From: Planctomycetaceae bacterium
GTDB lineage: Bacteria > Planctomycetota > Planctomycetia > Pirellulales > Pirellulaceae
Assembly (NCBI GenBank): GCA_007127095.1
Contig: SKZY01000254.1
Span: 1-41,828, forward strand
Length of the DNA: 41,828 nucleotides
Direction: 5' to 3'
Shown one piece after another: positions 9,004 to 18,100 of this stretch (the stretch's first letter is position 1; each line of letters begins with the position of its first letter). Below the pieces are notes generated by a model. The model searched no databases. It was given only the letters and a program-made list of their open reading frames with translations, and was not told the DNA's origin. The translations under genes and the position numbers were made by a program.

Positions 9004-10764
9004 TTAGTCGCTGATGACCTCGGCAACCGTCTGAAAGAATTTCGGCGACCACTCGGCGTTATCTGGACCGCTCTGTTTGCGGACCTGCACGACAACGAGT
9101 TCTTGGTCAGGATCGATGAAGAAAACGCAGCCGGAAAAGGAGCCGTGGCCCAGGCTGTTTGGCCCGAATAGCAAGTCTTCGTCGCGTTTCGAGTCGCGTG
9201 ATGCACCGGGCTTGAGGTGCCGCTGCCAGTGGATGCCGATCCCTTCCTCGGCGGTGTAACCGCGATCGGCGACTCGCAGCGGTTGTGGCAGAAGTCGTTC
9301 AAACGTTTCCGGGCGAATGAACTGGCGAGTCCCATAGCTGCCCCGGTTGAGCATCCACTGGGCCAAGATCCCCAACTCGATCGCCGTGAACTCGCCGGAA
9401 GAGCTGGCGTTACCCATCCGCACATCGCCGAACTCCAGCGGGCGGAAAAGTTGCTCGTCGTAAAGCCTGGCGGCACTCTTGCCCGTAACGATCTCCATTG
9501 CCTTGGCGACCAGCTCGAAGCCCAATCCGCAGTAAGCGTACTTGACGCCCGGTTCGTTCACGTCGATCCCGTTGAGGACGATATTCTCCAGATGGGCGGT
9601 ATGCATGTCACCGAGTTCGCCGTGTCCGGACAGTCCGCTGGTATGGGTGAGGCATTGCCGGAAAGTGGGCACATTGGCATCGTGGTGTTGGTAGTCCGGA
9701 AAAACGGTGCCCAACGAATCGTCCAAGTCGATCAGTCGCTGGTCGAGAAACTGGCTGAACAAGATCGCGGTGACCGTCTTGGTAATGGAAGCGACCCAGC
9801 AACGATAGTCACGGTCGATCGGTTGGCCCTTGGCATCCTGACCGAAGGCCTCGTGAGTGATGATCACGCCGTGACGGGCTACGAGAGTCACGAACGGCTC
9901 GCCGGAAGCCTCGGCCCAGGCGTGGCAGACGGCGTCGATGCTCGCTTTGGCATCGCTTGCCACATCGGCTTCGGCGGGCGAACCCTCTCGCAATCGGGGC
10001 GCCGGCTGATCCAAATGCCGAGGCGGACGCAAGGCACGCAGCTTGTCCTGCAACCCTTGGAGTTTGAGTTTCAGCGCCAACTGAACGTCATCATTTCGGA
10101 CGATTGTCGATTCGATGTACCTGGCAGGGCGTCCGAGCGACTCGATCTCGGTAAGTCCAGCCACCAGCACCGCCCCTTGTTCGTTGCCGAACACGGTTTG
10201 TACCAGGGCGTCGTTTGCCAAGCGGACGATTTCCGCCTCGTGCTCACGGACGACCTCCGGCACGCGGGAGGTCGATAAGTGGGGAAAAGCGATCGTCAAG
10301 TCCGGCAGGAGGGAAGCGGGAAGCTGCTCCGGCAATGCGTAGAAGGTTCGCAAACGCCGTACCGGAGTGCCGTTGGGGGCGGTCCCTTCGATCGAGGCGA
10401 GCCAGCGACCGGGAGCATCGGGTTCCGGCGATTCGTTCAGCTCCGCGTCGAACCAGCGGACTCGCAGCGGTTCGTTGCATCCGAGCCGGCGAACCGTCTC
10501 GATGTCGCGCCACAGCACCCGAGGTGTCTCGCCGGGCTTAAAGATCCAACCGCCCGATTTCGCCAGCATCAGTTCCTGCGACTGAAACTCTCGCCGCTGT
10601 TCCCGTTGGCGATCGGCCGCCTGCATCGCAGTGGCAGTCGCGGTCGAATCACCCCCGTCTGCCGCTCCGTCGGTTTGGCCATGAGAGAATTCCGCCTGCA
10701 AAGTTGCCAGTCCCACGAGAAGGCCCAACGATGCGATCCTGGCGAGGCGTGGCAGCGGCAGCAT
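9004..10764 (-). CDS. Secreted beta-lactamase-family serine hydrolase
   Basis: 586 residues from the ATG at 10764, which gives a signal peptide (LARIASLGLLVGLATL) and sits 13 bases after the stop of the dehydrogenase gene; the frame extends to 10812 but would then overlap that gene and bury the signal. The C-terminal half is a PF00144-type domain: SITK at 326-329 is the catalytic Ser-x-x-Lys, HTSGLSG follows at the usual distance, and YCGLGF replaces the usual Tyr-x-Asn, a change common outside true beta-lactamases. The N-terminal 230 residues are not recognised. It is probably an esterase or peptidase acting outside the cell rather than a resistance enzyme. It appears to be in one operon with the upstream dehydrogenase. 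Confidence 0.85.
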   Translation of the reverse strand: MLPLPRLARIASLGLLVGLATLQAEFSHGQTDGAADGGDSTATATAMQAADRQREQRREFQSQELMLAKSGGWIFKPGETPRVLWRDIETVRRLGCNEPLRVRWFDAELNESPEPDAPGRWLASIEGTAPNGTPVRRLRTFYALPEQLPASLLPDLTIAFPHLSTSRVPEVVREHEAEIVRLANDALVQTVFGNEQGAVLVAGLTEIESLGRPARYIESTIVRNDDVQLALKLKLQGLQDKLRALRPPRHLDQPAPRLREGSPAEADVASDAKASIDAVCHAWAEASGEPFVTLVARHGVIITHEAFGQDAKGQPIDRDYRCWVASITKTVTAILFSQFLDQRLIDLDDSLGTVFPDYQHHDANVPTFRQCLTHTSGLSGHGELGDMHTAHLENIVLNGIDVNEPGVKYAYCGLGFELVAKAMEIVTGKSAARLYDEQLFRPLEFGDVRMGNASSSGEFTAIELGILAQWMLNRGSYGTRQFIRPETFERLLPQPLRVADRGYTAEEGIGIHWQRHLKPGASRDSKRDEDLLFGPNSLGHGSFSGCVFFIDPDQELVVVQVRKQSGPDNAEWSPKFFQTVAEVISD

Positions 10765-10777
10765 TTTCCAACTTCTT

Positions 10778-11506
10778 CTAAAGGTCGAAATGCGTGGGCA
10801 TGATGACCACATCGCGAATGGTCACGTTGCGGGGGCGAGTCAGCATGAACATCACCACATCGGCGACCTCCGCCGCCTCGATCAGGCTGCCGGATTCCTT
10901 GGCTTCATCGAGTTTTTGCTCCGACCAGTCGTCGAGTAGTGCGGTGATCACCGGGCCGGGCGAGACCGATCCGACACGGATGCCGTGCTTGAACACTTGC
11001 CGTCTCACCACCTGCACGAAACAGTTGATCGCCCATTTGGAAGACGCGTAGACGGGTTCCCATGGCGTGGGGAAATGGGCCGCTAACGAACTCGTCACCA
11101 CGATATCGCCCGAACCACGCTCGATCATATGCGGCAGTACATCGCGTACGTTCTTGATCACGACGTTGACGTTCAAGTTCAGCATCCGGTCGATTTGTTC
11201 GGTGTCGGCATCGATCAGATCGCCGCCAACATAAATTCCAGCATTGGCGTGCAGGATGTCGATCTGGCCCGTCTTCTCCAGCACCTGTGGAACCAACGTC
11301 GCACAGCTCTGCGGATCGAGCAGATCCATGGCCAGGGGAATCACAGCATCGCCATGCTTCTCACGAAGCGCGGCAATTGCCGCCTCGTCACGGTCGACCA
11401 GCACGACGCATGCTCCGGCCGCGAGCATCGCCTCGGTGCTGGCCAGCCCGATACCCGCCGCCGCTCCGGTAACGACGGCGACCTTACCAGCTAACTCTCT
11501 TGTCAT
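10778..11506 (-). CDS. Short-chain dehydrogenase/reductase (SDR)
   Basis: 242 residues, the usual length for a classical SDR. The Rossmann motif TGAAAGIG is at 13-20, NAG at 88-90, and the catalytic set is Ser139/140, Tyr153 and Lys157 in YASSK. An acidic residue after the second strand (VDRD) suggests NAD rather than NADP. It resembles the ribitol-dehydrogenase-like subgroup. It is cytoplasmic and is followed 13 bases downstream by the secreted hydrolase, so the two are likely co-transcribed. The substrate cannot be told from sequence. Confidence 0.9.
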   Translation of the reverse strand: MTRELAGKVAVVTGAAAGIGLASTEAMLAAGACVVLVDRDEAAIAALREKHGDAVIPLAMDLLDPQSCATLVPQVLEKTGQIDILHANAGIYVGGDLIDADTEQIDRMLNLNVNVVIKNVRDVLPHMIERGSGDIVVTSSLAAHFPTPWEPVYASSKWAINCFVQVVRRQVFKHGIRVGSVSPGPVITALLDDWSEQKLDEAKESGSLIEAAEVADVVMFMLTRPRNVTIRDVVIMPTHFDL

Positions 11507-11890
11507 CGTTTTTCTCCGCTTGCAGCAAGACGGGTAACGGCCCGATCAGCCGCAGGATTCGACGCCCTTCCATTACCACCAGTTATACACAAGTCCTTCG
11601 CCAAAATCAGCCGCAGGGCGCTAGCCGCGGACCCTGCGAACCGGTCGCCAAGCAATGTGCGGGAAAAATTGCTGGGCACTTCTTTCCACTCGTCCCTAAC
11701 GCGGAATCAAGCACACCCACCTGCTTCAAGGTGGTGCATTCCGCCATGTCGATTTAACGTTCTTCTCGATACCCCTATCACACAAAACCGTGACAATGGA
11801 CTTGCCTCCAGAAGCAGGCCGCACGGAGACGGCGATCCGAAAACTGCTTCCATTTATTGCCGAAAAACCATTGTGACTGCGATTTAAGCT
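11507..11890. other. Intergenic region with a possible interspersed repeat
   Basis: This 384-base gap separates two divergent operons. No frame in it resembles a protein. It holds the short motif at 11606-11630 described separately. No convincing -35/-10 pair was found for either neighbour. Confidence 0.5.
11606..11630. repeat. Possible planctomycete interspersed motif
   Basis: The core CCGCAGGGCGCTAGCCGCGG (11611-11630) looks like the AGCCGC-AGGGCGCTAGC-type intergenic motif I recall as recurring in Rhodopirellula genomes. A partial copy of its left end (TCAGCCGCAGG) occurs in the same gap near 11547-11557. Only these copies are visible here, so the repeat status rests on memory. Confidence 0.35.
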
Positions 11891-12244
11891 ATGCAAATTC
11901 AGGTAAACACCGATAGGAACATAGAGGGAAGTGCCGACCTGACATCACAGGTCGAAGCAAAACTCGAGAACGCCTTGTCACGATTCAGCGAACGAATCAC
12001 GCGAGTGGAGGTCCAGCTATCAGACGAGAACAGCAGCCACAAGTCTGGCAGCAGCGACAAACGGTGCATACTGGAGGCTAGGCTGACTGGAATGCAACCG
12101 ATCAAGGTGAGTGCTGATGGTTTAAGCCATGAGCAGGCACTCGCCGGTGCCACAAAGAATCTCGCAAAACTCCTCGGTCGCACGTTAGAACGGGCAGACA
12201 ACACCAAGGGGCGTACGTCATACGCTGGCGAGCCGACTGACTAA
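11891..12244 (+). CDS. Ribosome hibernation promoting factor / RaiA family protein
   Basis: 117 residues, matching the short HPF/YfiA (sigma-54 modulation, PF02482) class without the C-terminal dimerisation domain of long HPF. The pattern is typical: an opening strand MQIQVNTDR, a helix with LENALSRF, then strands with ITRVEVQL, CILEARL and PIKVSADG, and a closing helix ending in LGRTLER. Family members bind the 30S A/P site region and silence ribosomes under stress. Some divergence from housekeeping HPF suggests an accessory paralogue. The gene precedes the baeRF gene by about 90 bases to its likely ATG. No good Shine-Dalgarno is evident. Confidence 0.8.
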   Translation: MQIQVNTDRNIEGSADLTSQVEAKLENALSRFSERITRVEVQLSDENSSHKSGSSDKRCILEARLTGMQPIKVSADGLSHEQALAGATKNLAKLLGRTLERADNTKGRTSYAGEPTD

Positions 12245-12330
12245 GCAATGTGCGAAAAAAACCGCCAGATACTTATGCCCCCACTCGACCGCAAACGACA
12301 GCCCAAACACGCACACAAACGGGATTTTAC

Positions 12331-13497
12331 ATGATGCACCAAATTGTCAGAGAACAGCTTTCCAAGTTCCTTGCGGATCAGCATCCTCCCTGTGTTTCGC
12401 TTTACATGCCGACCCACCGGCGGCACCCTGAAAACCAGCAAGATCCGATTCGATTCAGAAACCTGCTGCAAAGGCTCGAAGGCTTACTCAGTCAAGACCC
12501 CTCGAACCGCGAAACAGGGAAAAAAATACTGACAAGACTACAGACGCTTTCACATGATGAACCGTTTTGGAACCGACGCACAGAAGGACTAGCAATCCTC
12601 AGTTCACCTGATGCGTTCCAAATTTTCGATCTCTATAATCCTGTCGAAGAATTGATGGTGGTCGCTGACAGCTTCCACATCAAGCCGCTTCTGTGGGCAT
12701 TACAGGCGACAGACCGTTTCCAAGTACTCGGCCTCAACCGCCATGCAGCAAAACTATACGAGGGCAATCGCAAAACACTGAACGAAATCAAACTTAACAA
12801 TGGAGTGCCTGCGACAATCGAAGAGGCATTAGGGAGTGAGCTCACCGAAGCCCATTTGACGGTAGGGTCTTACGGCGGCAGTGGCCGCCCAGGGCACGGC
12901 TCCCCTTCGATGCATCATGGTCATGGTCAGAAGAAAGAAGAAGTCGAGATTGACAACCAACGTTTCTTTCGCGCAGTCGACCGAGCAATCCTTGAACATC
13001 ACTCACGGCCGACTCGGCTTCCGTTGCTGCTTGCCGCTTTAGCGGAACATCACGACGTATTTCGTAAAATCAGTCACAATCCGTTTCTGCTGGAAGTCGG
13101 CATTAAATTGGATCCGCAGTCGGTTTCAGGAGAACGTTTGCGTTCAGCAGCCTGGCAAGTGATGGAGCCGTACTTTATGCAGCGGATTGCGAAGTACATC
13201 GAGGACTTCCAAACTGCACAATCTCAACAGCTGGGTGCAAGCGACTTGACCGACATTGCTCACGCTCTGATCGCCGGCAGAGTGGGAGTTTTACTGGTCG
13301 AAGCCGATCGGGAGATTCCCGGCAAACTCGACCCCGCGACAGGTTCTCTTGAATTCCTCGCTCTCGAAGCGACGGACGTAGACGACCTGCTTGATGACTT
13401 CGCCGAGTTGGCGTTGAAGATGGGAGGCGAAGTCATGATCATCCCTGCGGAACAAATGCCGTCGACAACCGGTGCGGCAGCAACCTACCGATACTAA
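12331..13497 (+). CDS. baeRF-type (bacterial/archaeal eRF1-like) protein, probably family 3
   Basis: 388 residues from ATG 12331 (a second ATG follows at 12334; the frame opens at GTG 12250 but the added residues are low-complexity). The order of segments fits the bacterial archaeo-eukaryotic release factor family: CVSLYMPTHR near residue 20, DPIRFRNLL, a central strand-rich domain with FHIKPLLWALQ and YEGNR, a glycine/histidine-rich loop (about 195-220, HHGHGQKK), then AEHHDVFRKISHNPFLL and a C-terminal alpha/beta domain. Related proteins are proposed to act on stalled or hibernating ribosomes. Sitting behind an HPF-family gene supports a ribosome-stress role. Function is inferred. Confidence 0.75.
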   Translation: MMHQIVREQLSKFLADQHPPCVSLYMPTHRRHPENQQDPIRFRNLLQRLEGLLSQDPSNRETGKKILTRLQTLSHDEPFWNRRTEGLAILSSPDAFQIFDLYNPVEELMVVADSFHIKPLLWALQATDRFQVLGLNRHAAKLYEGNRKTLNEIKLNNGVPATIEEALGSELTEAHLTVGSYGGSGRPGHGSPSMHHGHGQKKEEVEIDNQRFFRAVDRAILEHHSRPTRLPLLLAALAEHHDVFRKISHNPFLLEVGIKLDPQSVSGERLRSAAWQVMEPYFMQRIAKYIEDFQTAQSQQLGASDLTDIAHALIAGRVGVLLVEADREIPGKLDPATGSLEFLALEATDVDDLLDDFAELALKMGGEVMIIPAEQMPSTTGAAATYRY

Positions 13498-13796
13498 CAT
13501 GTTTGGGAGAGCGAAACTGGGGTTGGAGTGTTCGCGGTGACACTGTGTTGTGGTTGAGTGTGCTCGTGCAGGTGGCCCGCCGGACGCCGGGCGCGTCAGA
13601 GCCGATGACACTTTTCGAGGGCCACAACGGCATCGGCATTGAATCGGCGAAAAAAACGGTAAACTCTGCGTTCCAAACTGTCCAGCGGGGAAACGTGGGC
13701 CGCGAGTCGACGCAAATGCACGCTAATTGTCGAGTCGCAGTCGCCGCCGAAGCGCAGACCCGGGAAATTGGCGTAGAATCAGGAGTGAGGTGGACG
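13498..13796. other. Intergenic region before the nucleotidyltransferase
   Basis: Nothing recognised. The downstream frame stays open through the whole gap, but its translation here is compositionally unlike the rest of that protein, so it is treated as non-coding. Confidence 0.5.
13781..13785 (+). promoter_or_regulatory. Ribosome binding site fixing the nucleotidyltransferase start
   Basis: AGGAG at 13781-13785 lies 11 bases before ATG 13797 and supports that start over the far-upstream in-frame start at 13503. Confidence 0.6.
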
Positions 13797-14372
13797 ATGA
13801 ACACGACACAACAGGCCTACACCATGCTCGGCAACGAGTCGCTTTGGGACGTTGCTGCGAGATGTCATGGATTGCTGACCGCGGCTGAAGTCCCCTATTC
13901 CATTTGCGGAGGCGTCGCTGTTTGCCTTCATGGGTACCAGCGAAATACGACGGATCTGGATTTGGTCATTCGATCCGAGGACAGCCAGTCAGTACGACGT
14001 GTCTTGACCGAGGCCGGATTCGCTTGGGATTCCGAAAAAGCCGAGTTCCGCACGGAAGACGGCATCGCCATTCAGTTCCTGATCGCCGGCCAACAGGCTG
14101 GCAAGGGAACCGAGGTCTTAGTGTCCGAGCCTGTTGGAGATCTGAATGTCGAGCAGATTGAAGGACTCTCTGTCGTGCGTCTATCGCGGTTGATCGAGTT
14201 GAAGATCGCCTCTGGTATGAACAACCTGCGACGAACCCACAAAGACTTCGCCGACGTGGTGGAGCTAATCGCGATCCGCCATTTGGACGGCTCATTTGCT
14301 CGCCACTTACACAAGTCACTTCGCCCCACGTTTCGCCAGCTCGTTCGCAACGCGACCACCACAGATGACTAG
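13797..14372 (+). CDS. Nucleotidyltransferase-fold protein (MNT/AbiEii-like)
   Basis: 191 residues. The motif GGVAVCLHGY followed by TTDLDLVI is the GG...DxD signature of small nucleotidyltransferases. Further on are a LSRLIELKIASG segment and a KDFADVVELI helix, typical of the stand-alone AbiEii/DUF6036-like group. Some relatives are toxins or antitoxins, others adenylate tRNA or proteins; no HEPN or AbiEi-like partner lies beside it, so its role is open. The start at 13797 is supported by the AGGAG just upstream. Confidence 0.75.
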   Translation: MNTTQQAYTMLGNESLWDVAARCHGLLTAAEVPYSICGGVAVCLHGYQRNTTDLDLVIRSEDSQSVRRVLTEAGFAWDSEKAEFRTEDGIAIQFLIAGQQAGKGTEVLVSEPVGDLNVEQIEGLSVVRLSRLIELKIASGMNNLRRTHKDFADVVELIAIRHLDGSFARHLHKSLRPTFRQLVRNATTTDD

Positions 14373-14509
14373 CGATCGAGAACACCGCGGATTTGATTCG
14401 AGCGATCACCTCGATCTTGGAGGCTAATTTCTTGCGCGAAGCTTCCGCTGGCCGGTGGGGTCACTTGCCTGGTTACGGCGACGGCCCGAACCTCACTCGC
14501 TCCTGGCCC

Positions 14510-15169
14510 TTAGCCATTTTCCAGCAACCACTGGACGGCGGCGCGGGAGAGTTCGGCGGCATTACTGATACCTAACTTGCGTTTGATGTTTTCACGGTGG
14601 GTATCGACGGTATGCGAGCTGAGGACGAGCTGGCTAGCGATGGCACTGCTGCCCTGTCCTTCGCCGATCATACGAAAGATCTCAAGCTCGCGGTCCGTCA
14701 ACAGTTCGATCGAGTCCTTCGCCTGATCACGGCCGTCCAAGGCTCGGGCGACCAAACGGCGAGTTAGCTCCGGGCCGACGAAGCGCTCGCCCTTGAGTAC
14801 GATTCGGATAGCCTCGATCACCTTTTCATTCGATTCCTGCTTATTCAGATAGCCCATCGCCCCGGCGCGCAAGGCGCGTTCACCGTAGAGCGACTCTTGA
14901 AAACCCGACACGACCAACATTTTCACGGACGGGTAGCGCGACTTGACCTGCTTGGCCAACTCCAGACCGTGTCCATCCTTCAGTGTGATGTCGATGATCA
15001 TCAGGTCGGGCTTGGTTTGCTTTACCAGCTCCATCGCCTCGTCCTTCGAAGCTGCTTCGCCGCAGACCTCCAGATCGGGGTGGTTCAAAATGCGGAAGGT
15101 CAATCCTTCCCGCACCATCGGGTGGTCGTCGACGATCAGAATCTTGAACGGTACCGAACGGCTAGGCAT
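14510..15169 (-). CDS. NarL/FixJ-type response regulator
   Basis: 219 residues. The receiver has the acidic pair at 14-15 (VDDH), phospho-acceptor Asp60 (IIDITLKD) and the conserved Lys in LNKQ. The C-terminal LuxR-type helix-turn-helix runs from about residue 155 (LTDRELEIFRMIGEG) through VLSSHTVDTHRENIKRKLG. It starts 6 bases after the kinase stop, and a GGAGAAGGG run at the end of the kinase gene provides the ribosome binding site, so the pair is a single transcriptional and functional unit. Target genes are unknown; the divergent block at 19968-21985 is a reasonable guess. Confidence 0.95.
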   Translation of the reverse strand: MPSRSVPFKILIVDDHPMVREGLTFRILNHPDLEVCGEAASKDEAMELVKQTKPDLMIIDITLKDGHGLELAKQVKSRYPSVKMLVVSGFQESLYGERALRAGAMGYLNKQESNEKVIEAIRIVLKGERFVGPELTRRLVARALDGRDQAKDSIELLTDRELEIFRMIGEGQGSSAIASQLVLSSHTVDTHRENIKRKLGISNAAELSRAAVQWLLENG

Positions 15170-15175
15170 AGTAAG

Positions 15176-18100
15176 TCACCCTTCTCCCAACAAGATCACG
15201 CAGCTGACCAACATCCCACCCTCCGCCTGACGCTCGACCCGCATCGTGCCACCAATCATTCCGGCGCGGTATTGCATGGTCCGCAGGCCCATGCCTTGGC
15301 CTTTGCGATCGGAGGCATCGGTACCATCGACATCGACGCCGACACCGTTATCACTGACAGCCAAGATTATCTTATCCGCACTCTGCCGGAGAGAAATGCG
15401 GATCTGATCGGCTTGGCTGTGCTTGAGTGCGTTGTTGACCGCTTCCTGGGCGATGCGGTACAAGTGTAGGGCTGTGATGTTGTTTGGCATCACGACCGGA
15501 CCGGAACACTCCAAGCGGCAAGAGATATTGTTTTGAGCATCCGTAGTCGCGGCAAGTTCTTCCAGCGCCGACCTGAGTCCCTCGGCGTCGATCTGCACGG
15601 GCAAGATTCCGTGTGAGAGTCTTTGAACGTGTCGATTCGCCTCTGCGAGACCGCGAGATAGTCGATCGCTGGTTTTCTCGAGTCGCAGGAAATCGGCTTC
15701 TTCCAGCAGCCGCATCGCGCGGCCCTCGATATCCCGGCTGACCACACCGTGAAGGATCTCCTCGATGGTGCCCGCGAAGAATGACAGGCCTGTCAACTCT
15801 TGGCCCGTGCCGTCATGCAGTTCCTGCCCGATGCGGCGTTGCTCCTCGGCGGCGATATTCAGCACATGCTTCTCCATCTCCTTGAGTGACGTCATATCCC
15901 GGATGATGGCGGTGAACAAGCCCAGGTGATCGACCTCGCTCACCGCCAGTCCCGCGGGAAACGTGGAACCGTCCCTGCGGCGACCGACCACTTCTTGTCG
16001 GATATCGAGAAAACGCTCGCTGCCCGTTTCGAGGTGTCGGGCGAGATGGCCTTCGAGATGTTCGCCGTACGGTTTGGCCATCAGGAGCTTGACGTTTTGG
16101 CCCAGGAGTTCGTCCTCTCGGTAGCCGAACATTTTCTGGCTGGCAAAGTTGATCGTTTTAATGATGCCGTACCGGTCGATAATCACAATCGCGTCGGCGG
16201 CCGTATCGAGTACCGCTCGCAATTGCTCTTCGCGTTCCCTGAGTTTTGATTCTGCCCGCTTCCGCTCGCTGATGTCGCGATGGATGGAGACGAAGTTGGT
16301 TTGCCGGCCCGCAGTATCGAGCAGGGGTGTGACGAACAACTCGGCGTCGTAGGCGGTACCGTCCTTGCGGTAGTTCACCGTTTCGGCAAGGCAGGAACGA
16401 CCGGCGGCAAGTTCGCCTTTGATCCGACTGAGCGTTTGTCGTTCACTACGCTCGCCCTGCAAAATACGCGGTGTCTGACCGATCAACTCGTCCGCCTGGT
16501 AGCCGGTGATGCTGCACATCGCCTTATTCACGAAAACGATCCTCGGTTCCGGCCACTTCAAGCCGGCGGTGGTAATCACCACGCCTTCGCCGAGGTTCGC
16601 CAAAGCTTCGGCCAGCAGGTGGATTTCATGAGTTTGTGCTACGACGCGTTGTTCGAGAGTATCGTTGAGTTGTTGGAGCTCGGCTTCGGATTGCTTGCGA
16701 TTGGTAACGTCGCGTTCGGTGGTAGCGATGGCGACCACATCCCCCGCCTCGTCGACCAGTTTCGATACAGTCAGCCAGATATCGAGCGTACGGCCGCTTT
16801 TGGTCACCCGTTGGGTGTCGAGTGACTCGGACTCTTGGCCCTCGGCGATGCATCGGATGCTGGCCAATGCTTCATGACGGATGTGTTCGGGGATCAGATC
16901 GCGAACGTTCATTTGCAGGGCCTCGGATTCGCGATAGCCGTACATGCGCTCGGCCCCGCGATTCCAGAAGATAAAACGACCGTCCAGCGTATGCGCGGTC
17001 ACCGCATCGTTGGAGTCCCGCATGGCGGTGGCCAAATGCCTCGATTCGGCCTCAGCCTGCACACGCGTGGTGATATCGACGTAGGTAATGGCGACGCCAA
17101 CAATCCGATTATCGGCGGTACGATAAGGCAAGATACGGCGTAGGAAGTGGCGATCCTCTGCTGTGCGCAGTTCGCGGTCCACCGGCACCAGCCTGTCGAG
17201 CACCATTTGGCATTCGTCGAGCAGATTATCGTCGGTAAAACGCGGCGCGAAGTCACGCAGTGGACGCCCGACGTCAGAGGCCCTCAGATTCAGTAGCCTG
17301 GCCGTGGCGGGGGTGAACCGTACGATCTGCAACTCGGTGTCCAGGAACACGGTGGCGATGTCGCTGACGGCCATCAAATTGTTCAGGTCATTGTTGGCGG
17401 TATCCAACTCACCGACTTTGTCCTGAAGCTGGTTATTGACCGTGGTCAGCTCTTCGTTGAGCGTTTGCAGTTTTTCCTTCGAGGTCTCGAGTTCCTCGTT
17501 GGCCGACTGCAACTCCTTGTTCATCGACATCACCTCCTCGTTGGAGGCCTTCAGCTCCTCGTTCGAGCTCTCCATCTCTTCGACGGTACTCTGCAGTTCT
17601 TCGCGCGTCGAATTGAGTTCGAGCTCGAGTTGCTGGACGAGCGGGGATTCATCGTCGTCGGAAGTGAGACCGATGCCCGACGGATCGTCGGTATCTCGCT
17701 CACGTAGCGGGGACTCTGCTCGGTCCTGAAAGGTGACCAGGATCAACCCTTCGGCTTCCTTCGGTTCGGAGATCGACCGAACCGTGATGGTGCAGGGAAC
17801 GTAGACATGGTTGCGTTTGACACGAGCGTCGGCATCGATCGCGGTCTCATGACCGTGGATGGCTCGCTGGCAAGCGGCGCGAACTTTCGTCCTCAGGCCC
17901 TGCCGGGCCATCGACAACAAATCCCTGGTCGGTTCTCCAGCCGGAAACTCCAAATAGTCGACCAGCGGTCCTACGATGAACAGGATTTCGTACTTCCGGT
18001 TGATCAAAGCAGAAGCCGGTGCATAGTTGCTCAGGACCAGCCGTTCGGTGAGTTCTTTGAAGCTTCTCGGCGGCAAGGAGGCCGGTTCGGAACGCCGCGG

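Noticed and set aside
9217-10278. 353-codon plus-strand frame
   Set aside because: Lies wholly antisense to the beta-lactamase-family gene, whose catalytic motifs are intact; long antisense frames are expected in GC-rich coding DNA.
13503-13796. N-terminal extension of the nucleotidyltransferase
   Set aside because: The extension differs in composition from the rest and the AGGAG at 13781-13785 supports the start at 13797.
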